The notes under the pieces are model-generated. The model was not told the origin of the DNA. It ran no database searches and saw nothing but the letters and a program-made list of their open reading frames with translations. Position numbers and translations under genes: made by a program. Shown piece after piece: positions 5,963 through 11,221 of a stretch of 11,221 nucleotides of DNA; within the stretch, counting starts at the first letter, position 1; every line of letters starts with the position of its first letter. This stretch comes from an uncultured Bacillota bacterium (GTDB lineage Bacteria; Bacillota; Clostridia; Peptostreptococcales; Anaerovoracaceae). Location of the stretch: NCBI GenBank assembly GCA_959606705.1, contig CAUHLX010000059.1, forward strand, positions 1 to 11,221, written 5' to 3'.

Positions 5963-6460
5963 ATGGAATTAATCAAAGCGACGAATCGAGACCTTCCGCG
6001 TATCATGGATTTGATCCAACAGGCAAAGACGTTTTTGAAAAGTAGTGGAGTGGATCAATGGCAAAACGGATATCCCGATCAAGCTCGAATTGAAAAAGAT
6101 CTGGAAAACGAAACCGGGTTTCTCTTTGTCAGCAATGGTCAAAGGATCGGTTACCTCTGTATCGACTTCGACGGGGAACCTGCCTATGAGGAGCTTGACG
6201 GCGAGTGGATCAGTATTCAGCCGTACGTGGTTGTGCATCGGCTGGCGCTGGATGACACGGTGAAAGGAAAGGGGCTGGCGTCCCAGGTTTTCCGGCTGGT
6301 GGAAGAGCTGGGCAGGGAGCACAAGGTTCATAGCTTTAAAGTGGATACGGATGACGGCAATCAAATTATGAAACACCTTTTGATAAAAAACGGATTTCAA
6401 TACTGTGGAACGATTTCTTTTGACAACAGTGAGAAAATCGCGTTTGAGAAATTGATATGA
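5963..6460 (+). CDS. GNAT-family N-acetyltransferase
   Basis: The 165-residue protein has the normal length for the GNAT fold, which transfers an acyl group from acetyl-CoA to an amine. Features include the N-terminal QWQNGYP (32-38), typical of one large Firmicute/Bacteroidetes subfamily. The beta-4 strand and CoA-binding turn are VVVHRLALDDTVKGKGLASQ (89-108), where KGKGLA replaces the R/Q-xxGxG/A pyrophosphate loop. VDTDDGNQIMKHLLIKNGFQ (127-146) carries the conserved Asn and the 'GF' near the C-terminus. The ATG follows AAAGGAGG at good spacing. It is the first gene of a two-gene unit, 15 bases before the nuclease-like gene, and divergent from an XRE-cupin regulator. The substrate (amino acid, polyamine, peptide or drug) cannot be inferred. 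Confidence 0.92.
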   Translation: MELIKATNRDLPRIMDLIQQAKTFLKSSGVDQWQNGYPDQARIEKDLENETGFLFVSNGQRIGYLCIDFDGEPAYEELDGEWISIQPYVVVHRLALDDTVKGKGLASQVFRLVEELGREHKVHSFKVDTDDGNQIMKHLLIKNGFQYCGTISFDNSEKIAFEKLI

Positions 6461-6475
6461 CAAGGCGGCGGGAGG

Positions 6476-7963
6476 ATGACTCGAACACTGGACACCTCGG
6501 AATTACCGGTAAAGAAGTATGGTGAAAAAACGCACATCGATTGGGAACAGGCGGTAGGAGAGAAGATTCCTTTTGTCTATGACTGCATCTCCGGAGAACT
6601 GACGATTCTGGAGCATCAGACAGGCAACTATGTTGTCATAGGCTATTCGAATCAAATCAAACGACTGCGGACCAATCATCTGTTCGAAATGAAAATTCGC
6701 GATTTGATCGATCCGGAGAAAGAGTGCCTTTGTCAGCGAGGAACCAAGACTCAGGAGACCTTTCTCAGAGAAGTCCGGGAACGATACGCGGATGAATATG
6801 AAGTGCTGTCAACCTATCGCGGAAATAAGAGACCCATTCGCGTCCGGCACAATTGCGCGGCCTGCGGTTATCGTGAGTTTACGCCCACTCCGAACAATTT
6901 TTTGAGAGGCTCCGGGTGTCCCGCCTGCAATGGCAGCCCATCGTTTCCGGAAATCTGCCTGCTCCTGGTTATCTCGAAATGTTATCCGCAAGCGGAGAAA
7001 CAGAAGATCGGCGGCCGGGAATGCGACATCGTTTTCCATGAGCAGGGGAAGCGCGTGGGACTTCAGTATGACGGCGCCTTTTACCACAAGCAGGCTCGGA
7101 AGGACGACGAGTTCAACCGCCTTTTTCTGGAGGATGAATCCAGTTATCTCCTTCGGATCAGGGAGCGGGGATGTCCGAAGCTGGAACCCCATCCTCGACT
7201 GTACGAATTGAACGCCCCCAACAAATACACGAGGAAAAGCCTTCAAGAAACCCTATCTCAGGTCTTTGAAGTGATCAATTCTTTGCTGGAACGCACGGAT
7301 CAGCCGCGATTGACCGACAAAATGATCGATCAGGCCAGAATTCAATCCAAGCGAAATTATCATTACAAGAGTCTTATGGAGGAATACATTCGTTATCTGC
7401 ACGAACACAAAGCGGCGCCGCCATATCGGCAGGAGGGCAATTTGCGGGAACGAATCACCACCGCGATTCGGGAACGACGATTCAGCGAGGAGGAGCTGGC
7501 CGACATTCGGGCGATTCAAAACCAATATGGACTGCGAATCGATCAGCGGGCGGCGGAGGATATTTTCCGCGATATGATGGCATTTTACCTTCGGAATGAC
7601 AGATTACCAAGGCAGCAGGTCGGCGGAGAGACGGAGAACCGTCTTCATCGAGAGATCAAGAGGTGTGTGTGCAAGGGCATCTTTACGGAACGGCAGATGG
7701 CTCAGTACCGACAACTGTGTGAAAACGTCTCCAATTATCCTCTACCGGCCGATCGGCTGTTTCAACTGTATGTGGAATTTGTTCGAACCAATCAACGGCT
7801 GCCCGGCACCGCCCACGGAACCTTCGAGAAATCCCTGCTTTCCAGGACCAACCATCGCTTGGCACGCAAGACCTTTTCACCGGAACAGCAGGCGGAGCTG
7901 AAACGGCTGCGGCGGCAATTTTCCCGCAAATCCCAAACGCCGGAACGAAAAGGAAAGGCTTGA
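6476..7963 (+). CDS. zinc-finger, Vsr-like nuclease protein with three C-terminal helical repeats
   Basis: The 495-residue protein appears to have four parts. Residues 18-80 (IDWEQAVGEKIPFVYDCISG, then ELTIL) resemble a small N-terminal domain found with phage or defence-type endonucleases, from general recall. Residues 122-151 are a treble-clef/zinc-ribbon motif with C127, C130, C148 and C151 (HNCAACGYREF...GCPAC). Residues 155-235 look like a Vsr/PD-(D/E)XK nuclease fold: SFPEICLLL, RECDIVF with D184, GLQYDGAFYHK (195-205) and YLLRIRERG (224-232). The usual 'EYDG' acid is glutamine here (Q197). Residues 300-482 hold three related helical repeats of about 55-65 residues. The ATG at 6476 directly abuts GGGAGG; AAGG at 6462-6465 has normal spacing. 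It shares a transcript with the GNAT gene. DNA cleavage or modification-linked defence is inferred, not shown. Confidence 0.72.
   Translation: MTRTLDTSELPVKKYGEKTHIDWEQAVGEKIPFVYDCISGELTILEHQTGNYVVIGYSNQIKRLRTNHLFEMKIRDLIDPEKECLCQRGTKTQETFLREVRERYADEYEVLSTYRGNKRPIRVRHNCAACGYREFTPTPNNFLRGSGCPACNGSPSFPEICLLLVISKCYPQAEKQKIGGRECDIVFHEQGKRVGLQYDGAFYHKQARKDDEFNRLFLEDESSYLLRIRERGCPKLEPHPRLYELNAPNKYTRKSLQETLSQVFEVINSLLERTDQPRLTDKMIDQARIQSKRNYHYKSLMEEYIRYLHEHKAAPPYRQEGNLRERITTAIRERRFSEEELADIRAIQNQYGLRIDQRAAEDIFRDMMAFYLRNDRLPRQQVGGETENRLHREIKRCVCKGIFTERQMAQYRQLCENVSNYPLPADRLFQLYVEFVRTNQRLPGTAHGTFEKSLLSRTNHRLARKTFSPEQQAELKRLRRQFSRKSQTPERKGKA
7373..7921 (+). repeat. DNA encoding three degenerate protein repeats in the nuclease-like gene
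   Basis: The encoded repeats cover residues about 300-350, 361-415 and 426-482. They share the pattern [YM]xx[FY]xxxxxRLP, a variable linker, ExxLxxxIxR, then FxxxQxxxLxxL. Examples are YIRYLHEHKAAP, MMAFYLRNDRLP and YVEFVRTNQRLP. They recall helicase-associated (HA) repeats, which bind DNA, but lack the tryptophan. The similarity is at protein level only, so these are old duplications. Confidence 0.55.
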
Positions 7964-7974
7964 CCGCCTTTTTT
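7954..7974 (+). terminator. terminator after the nuclease-like gene
   Basis: AAAGGC (7954-7959) and GCCTTT (7966-7971) form a 6-bp stem with a 6-base loop containing the TGA stop, followed by a T run through 7974. It is short but well formed, and it closes the GNAT-nuclease transcription unit. Confidence 0.6.
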
Positions 7975-8016
7975 CATCCGAAAAGATTTGAAAAAAGTGC
8001 TTTCTTATTTTTTTAA

Positions 8017-8029
8017 AGCATTATATGCT
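8017..8029. repeat. short palindrome in the leader of the hydrolase gene
   Basis: AGCAT-TAT-ATGCT is a perfect dyad 43 bases before the ATG, in an AT-rich stretch (7981-8071) that should contain the promoter. I could not assign a confident -35/-10 pair. It could be an operator or a -10 region (TATATG at 8022-8027). Confidence 0.25.
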
Positions 8030-8071
8030 CTTTACGGACATCGATGTACGAAAATAAAAGGAGCAGAAACT

Positions 8072-9025
8072 ATGAGAAACTATTGTAATTCCGCCGAACT
8101 GCTTTCGGTCATTCATTCCCGGTACGACAGCATCAGAGGAATCGTAATTCTCAAAGATGGTGAAACCATTTATGAAGAGGCTTTTCGCGGATACGATTTA
8201 GACAAGCCGGTGCACGTCGCTTCCGTGACCAAAAGCATTCTCTCCGCCTTGGTGGGAATTGCCGTCGATCAGGGGGCCATCCGATCCGTGGGACAGAGAG
8301 TTCTGGAATTCTTTCCGGAATATCAGGCGAGGGGACGCTGTGAAAATCGTGAGAATGCCACATTGGAAGATTTATTGAACATGACGGTTCCTTATGCATT
8401 TGATAACTGGAAGGAACCACTGGAGGACTTGTGCCGGTCGGAGGACTGGGTGACCTTTGCGCTGAATCTGATGAGCGATCGAGAAGCACCGGGGCGTTTC
8501 CAATATTCTACGGCCGGCGCACATCTGCTGTCCGCGGTCATTACGAAGGCCACGGGAAAAAGCGCACGGGAGTTTGCCAACGAGGTTCTGTTTGAACCTA
8601 TAGGAATGCGGACGATCGCAGACCATCCGATCACCGTTTTCGATTATGAAAATCTGTTTGGAAGCGGATTAAAAGGGTGGGCGCACGATCCTCGAGGGAT
8701 TTCCACGGGCGGATGGGGCTTGATGCTGACGCCGCGGGATATGGCACGTTTCGGGCTGCTTTATCTCAACCGAGGAGCGTGGGACGGACGGCAAGTCATT
8801 TCCGGAGTCCGGATCGAGGAGACCTTTGCTCCCAACGACAATCACTATGGCCGTTTATGGTGGCAGATGAAAGAAAACGAGGAAATGATTTACGCGGCGA
8901 TGGGCGACGGAGGCAGCATGATCTGCTGCCTTCCCCGGAAAAGCTTAGTCGTTGCGGTAGTCTCGGAGTTCACTGCGAATCCCGAAGATCCGGGCCTGCT
9001 GATCCGCGACCTGTCCCGACTTTAA
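8072..9025 (+). CDS. serine beta-lactamase-family hydrolase (class C / penicillin-binding-protein-like)
   Basis: The 317-residue protein has the serine beta-lactamase/D,D-peptidase fold. The nucleophile motif is S51-V-T-K54 (VASVTKSILSALVGIAVDQG, 49-68). The second motif is Y145-S-T147 (FQYSTAGAHLLSAVI) in place of the classical YxN. The third is GDGGS (278-282) in place of KTG. This pattern is typical of esterase/peptidase-like family members rather than true beta-lactamases. No signal peptide is visible with the chosen start, so it may be cytoplasmic. The ATG at 8072 follows AAAGGAG (8057-8063) with 8 bases spacing. An in-frame TTG at 7988 would add a 28-residue hydrophobic-basic leader (KKVLSYFFKALYALYG) but lacks a good ribosome site. 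Its 3' end overlaps the convergent MATE gene by 56 bases. The substrate is unknown. Confidence 0.88.
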   Translation: MRNYCNSAELLSVIHSRYDSIRGIVILKDGETIYEEAFRGYDLDKPVHVASVTKSILSALVGIAVDQGAIRSVGQRVLEFFPEYQARGRCENRENATLEDLLNMTVPYAFDNWKEPLEDLCRSEDWVTFALNLMSDREAPGRFQYSTAGAHLLSAVITKATGKSAREFANEVLFEPIGMRTIADHPITVFDYENLFGSGLKGWAHDPRGISTGGWGLMLTPRDMARFGLLYLNRGAWDGRQVISGVRIEETFAPNDNHYGRLWWQMKENEEMIYAAMGDGGSMICCLPRKSLVVAVVSEFTANPEDPGLLIRDLSRL

Positions 9026-10358
9026 GCTCTTTATGGAGACGCGCGGCGATCAACACCGTAATCAGGGCGGAGAATACATCGGCAAGGGGCTGGGCGTAAA
9101 GAATCCCGTTCAAGCCCCAAAGCCTTGGAAAAATCCAAATGACAGGCACAAAGCAGAGCCCTTGCCTGCAGGCTCCCAGAAAACAGCCTTCCGCGGCTTT
9201 TCCCATAGCCAGTAAAAGCGACGAATAGACCGTGTAGAAGCCGAAGAGAAGGAAGGATAAGCCGTTTGCCCGAAGGGCCAACGCCCCTACACGGATCATC
9301 TCCAAATCGTTTTGAGTAAATTGAGAGAGGATCGTCGTAGAGAACAAGGCTGCTGATAAGCCGAAGACGATACAGAATCCGGTGGACCAGAGGAGAGCGG
9401 TTTTGATCACCTCATGCAAACGGTCATATTTTTTTGATCCGTAGCCGTATCCGGCGATGGGCTGCAGACCTTTCAAAAATCCAAACACCATCAGGCTCCC
9501 CACGGACATGAGCTTTGTTACGGCTCCCATGGCGGCCAACGCGGAATCACCGTAGGCCCTTGCTCCGTCATTGATCATTGATATGGAAAGACTGGTCAGC
9601 AATTGAAAGGCTAGGGTAGGAATTCCGATTTTCAAAATTTCCGACAAGATTTCTTTGGAAAAGCAGCAGCATTTTATGCTGAAGCAGAACACGCTCTTTT
9701 TCCTCAATATGTAGAGCAAATACACCAATGTGGAAATAAACTGCGAAATGGCCGAAGCGATGGCGGCCCCGGCGACTCCTAAATCTAAAACAAAGATGAA
9801 AAGCGGGTCCAACGCCACATTCAATATGGCGCCTGTCATCAAGACGCACATAGTGGTTTTAGCGGCCCCTTCGCTTGAAACAATGTTGTTCATCGTGACA
9901 TTGAATACGTTGAAAATGGAGAAGGCGATATAGATCCTCGTATAGGCGACCGCGTAAGGCATGACGCTTTCGCCGGCTCCCAGCAGCTTTAAAATGGGAT
10001 TTAAAAAGAGGATACAAAAGACAATCACCGCCGCGCCTACCAGGATACTGCCATATAAGGCGGTGCTGGCAGCCTTGTTTGCCTGTTCCTGATCCCCACG
10101 TCCCAGCAATCTGGAAAGATAGGAAGCGGCGCCATTGCCGAACAGCAAGCCTAAGCCCACGACGACTTGCCCCAGGGGATAGGCAACGGTAATGGCGCCC
10201 ATTTCAATGGTTCCCAGCTTTCCTACGAAGTAGGCATCCGCCAGGTTGTATAAGGCGTTAATCATCATTCCGATCATCGTGGGCAGACCCAGCGCCAATA
10301 AAGCTTTCGACACCGGTGCGTTTCCCAGCAGTTCCATTTTTTTCGTTTGTTTGTTCAT
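8970..10358 (-). CDS. MATE-family multidrug/metabolite efflux transporter
   Basis: The 462-residue protein has the normal length and two six-helix halves of the MATE family, which export drugs or metabolites using sodium or proton gradients. Visible features are VSKALLALGLPTMIGMMINA (16-35), NLADAYFVGKLG (38-49), the family turn LNVALDPLFIF (179-189) and GLQPIAGYGYGSKKY (297-311) in the second half. The linker between the halves carries a cysteine cluster (C225, C230-C232). The ATG at 10358 is preceded on its strand by GAAAGGTG. The last 18 residues (KVGTGRGSAGPDLRDSQ region) lie over the end of the convergent hydrolase gene, so the tail sequence is constrained by two frames. It is divergent from a PadR regulator and shares palindromic operators with it, so it is probably repressed by that protein. 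Confidence 0.95.
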   Translation of the reverse strand: MNKQTKKMELLGNAPVSKALLALGLPTMIGMMINALYNLADAYFVGKLGTIEMGAITVAYPLGQVVVGLGLLFGNGAASYLSRLLGRGDQEQANKAASTALYGSILVGAAVIVFCILFLNPILKLLGAGESVMPYAVAYTRIYIAFSIFNVFNVTMNNIVSSEGAAKTTMCVLMTGAILNVALDPLFIFVLDLGVAGAAIASAISQFISTLVYLLYILRKKSVFCFSIKCCCFSKEILSEILKIGIPTLAFQLLTSLSISMINDGARAYGDSALAAMGAVTKLMSVGSLMVFGFLKGLQPIAGYGYGSKKYDRLHEVIKTALLWSTGFCIVFGLSAALFSTTILSQFTQNDLEMIRVGALALRANGLSFLLFGFYTVYSSLLLAMGKAAEGCFLGACRQGLCFVPVIWIFPRLWGLNGILYAQPLADVFSALITVLIAARLHKELKVGTGRGSAGPDLRDSQ

Positions 10359-10384
10359 CCTTCACACCTTTCGTCCACATAAGA

Positions 10385-10395
10385 TATAAATTATA
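10385..10395. promoter_or_regulatory. degenerate third operator core near the MATE start
   Basis: TATAAATTATA here is identical to the 11-base core of the palindrome centred at 10405 and is centred 15 bases away from it. It lacks the flanking C/G positions. The minus-strand TATAAT it contains (10395-10390) would serve as a -10 for the MATE gene, with a start near 10383, but no good -35 is present. Confidence 0.4.
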
Positions 10396-10415
10396 ATACT
10401 ATAAATTATAGTATT
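10395..10415. promoter_or_regulatory. palindromic operator 1, PadR-MATE intergenic region
   Basis: AATACTATAAATTATAGTATT is a 21-base dyad, perfect apart from its unpaired central base. It abuts the -35 of the padR-type promoter and lies in the promoter zone of the MATE gene, so one bound dimer could affect both. It shares the core ACTATAA(A/T)TTATAGT with operator 2. Confidence 0.75.
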
Positions 10416-10443
10416 TGACCTGCGATGCACATGGTACTATAAT
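10415..10443 (+). promoter_or_regulatory. promoter of the PadR-family gene
   Basis: TTGACC (10415-10420) and TATAAT (10438-10443) are 17 bases apart, near consensus. Operator 2 covers the -10 and operator 1 touches the -35, the classic arrangement for autorepression. Transcription would begin near 10450, about 29 bases before the ATG. Confidence 0.8.
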
Positions 10444-10452
10444 TTATAGTAC
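10434..10452. promoter_or_regulatory. palindromic operator 2, over the PadR gene -10
   Basis: GTACTATAATTTATAGTAC is a 19-base dyad, perfect around its central base, with the same core as operator 1. The two centres are 38 bases apart. It covers the TATAAT of the regulator's own promoter. Confidence 0.75.
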
Positions 10453-10478
10453 TTGTCAAGCGGGAAAAGGAGGACATT

Positions 10479-11027
10479 ATGGCAACCATCGATTTGATCG
10501 TGTTAGGAATATTGAAAAGAGAAGCCTTGAGCGCCTACGATATTCAAAAAATAGTGGAGTATCGCAATCTTTCAAAGTGGGTAAAAATCAGCACGCCTTC
10601 GATTTATAAAAAGGTGATTCAGCTGGAGGGAAAGGGCTATGTGAAAAGCGATATCGTAAAGGAAGGGAAAATGGCGGAGAAGGCGGTCTATTCTTTGACA
10701 CCGGAAGGAGAACAGGAATTTGAACGGCTGATGCTGGAGATTGCCTCCCGGCCGATTCATATCTTTTTGGATTTCAACGCCGTGATCGTAAATTTGACCA
10801 GTCTCCCGGCGGAACATCAAAAATCTTGTTTGACCAGCATAGAAGAGAACGTGAAACAGCTCAAAGCGTATGTGGAAGAAAACTATGAGTTGAAGAAGGA
10901 GCTGCCGGAGATTCCCGAAACGGGGATCGCAGTCTTGCGGCAGCAGCTGATTCTGGCTCAGGCCATCGAAGCTTGGATCGTATCATTGAAAGAAGGGTTT
11001 GAGAATCAATCGTCGAGCCGTGAATGA
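10479..11027 (+). CDS. PadR-family transcriptional regulator
   Basis: The 182-residue protein has an N-terminal winged helix (about 5-85). The family opening is IDLIVLGILKREALSAYDIQ (4-23), recognition helix region STPSIYKKVIQLEGKGYV (38-55) and wing EGKMAEKAVYSLTPEGEQEF (62-81). The C-terminal half (92-175) is helical and suited to dimerisation, as in the PadR C-terminal domain (Vir_Tandem type). PadR proteins are typically ligand-responsive repressors of adjacent transporters. Here the adjacent divergent gene is a MATE pump and the intergenic region holds two near-identical palindromes. The ATG follows AAAGGAGG with five bases spacing. The inducer is probably a substrate of the pump, but this is inference. 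Confidence 0.92.
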   Translation: MATIDLIVLGILKREALSAYDIQKIVEYRNLSKWVKISTPSIYKKVIQLEGKGYVKSDIVKEGKMAEKAVYSLTPEGEQEFERLMLEIASRPIHIFLDFNAVIVNLTSLPAEHQKSCLTSIEENVKQLKAYVEENYELKKELPEIPETGIAVLRQQLILAQAIEAWIVSLKEGFENQSSSRE

Positions 11028-11077
11028 TCCTTCGCGGGAACCGGATTAAAAACGTTCCGTAAATATTCATAAAATGC

Positions 11078-11106
11078 TTGACAAATGTAACTGTAATGGT
11101 TATAGT
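11078..11106 (+). promoter_or_regulatory. promoter of the last, partial gene
   Basis: TTGACA (11078-11083) and TATAGT (11101-11106) are 17 bases apart. A dyad TGTAACT-N11-AGTTACA (11086-11110) fills the spacer and the -10, so a dimeric regulator bound there would control initiation. Start of transcription is expected near 11113. Confidence 0.75.
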
Positions 11107-11138
11107 TACAGATAGGAAATGTAATCAACAGGATTACA
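11086..11138. promoter_or_regulatory. two GTAA/TTAC dyads, candidate operators
   Basis: TGTAACT (11086-11092) pairs with AGTTACA (11104-11110), and CTGTAA (11091-11096) pairs with TTACAG (11106-11111). A second dyad TGTAATC-N5-GATTACA spans 11120-11138, just after the expected transcription start. The shared TGTAA(C/T) half-sites and centres about 31 bases apart (three turns) suggest binding by one regulator, possibly the product of the gene that follows. Confidence 0.6.
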
Positions 11139-11140
11139 GT

Positions 11141-11182
11141 ATGGCAGAAGGCCCCTTGAAGAAGAGGCAGGAGGAGGCTTGA
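11141..11182 (+). other. possible 13-codon leader ORF
   Basis: ATG at 11141 opens MAEGPLKKRQEEA and stops with TGA at 11180-11182, two bases before the next ATG. AGGA at 11130-11133 is seven bases upstream. A leader peptide coupled to the following gene is possible, but so short a frame can arise by chance. Confidence 0.2.
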
Positions 11183-11184
11183 CA

Positions 11185-11221
11185 ATGAATACACGTGAAC
11201 ACGAGACCATGAAGTTGAGAG
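11185..11221 (+). CDS. 5' end of an unidentified gene (cut by the window edge)
   Basis: ATG at 11185 follows AGGAGGAGG (11169-11177) and opens MNTREHETMKLR before the window ends. It has its own promoter with operator-like dyads. A small regulator that controls itself, or a regulated transporter, would fit the context, but twelve residues are too few to name a family. Confidence 0.6.
   Translation, partial: MNTREHETMKLR

Noticed and set aside
7988..8071. Longer start of the hydrolase with a signal-peptide-like leader
   Set aside because: The TTG at 7988 lacks a ribosome binding site and sits just after a terminator, whereas the ATG at 8072 has AAAGGAG at ideal spacing. The leader lacks a clear cleavage site.
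11037..11058. Terminator after the PadR gene (GGAAC/GTTCC)
   Set aside because: The stem is only five pairs with a 12-base loop and no T tract.

Overview
The window looks like chromosomal DNA of a low-to-mid-GC Firmicute, most likely a member of the Clostridia. The grounds are strong AGGAGG-type ribosome binding sites, TTGACA/TATAAT promoters, a TTG start and a GTG start, and gene families typical of that group: an extended FecE-type ATPase, an Fpg-like protein starting MLELPE, PadR beside MATE, and XRE-cupin beside GNAT. No ribosomal RNA or marker gene is present, so a finer placement is not supported.

Positions 1-3360 are housekeeping-like. The last codons of a probable substrate-binding protein are followed by a FecCD permease and a FecE-type ATPase with an unusual C-terminal extension of about 150 residues. 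Together these form an iron-complex or cobalamin importer. Next, with its own extended -10 promoter, is an Fpg/endonuclease VIII-like DNA glycosylase homologue that lacks the catalytic N-terminal proline. A terminator hairpin closes the block, and the same hairpin contains the -35 of the tRNA-Gly(GCC) promoter.

Positions 3365-5250 look accessory. Downstream of tRNA-Gly come a long inverted repeat, an AT-richer gene encoding a GIY-YIG-type nuclease-like protein with unrecognised flanking domains, and gene debris: an AraC HTH fragment with a frameshift, then a VOC/glyoxalase fragment, then a strong hairpin terminator.

Positions 5254-7974 form a divergent unit. A minus-strand XRE-cupin regulator faces a plus-strand pair: a GNAT acetyltransferase and, 15 bases later, a 495-residue protein. 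That protein has a treble-clef/zinc-ribbon motif, a Vsr-like (PD-(D/E)XK-type) nuclease region and three C-terminal helical repeats. The intergenic region holds three GATATAAT repeats, two perfect palindromes and a near-consensus promoter. This unit is the best candidate in the window for an under-described system.

Positions 8072-11027 hold a serine beta-lactamase-family hydrolase that overlaps tail to tail with a MATE efflux pump. The pump is divergent from a PadR-type regulator, and the two share a promoter region with near-identical palindromic operators, which suggests regulated drug or metabolite export. The window ends with a well-formed promoter carrying dyads and the first 12 codons of an unidentified gene.
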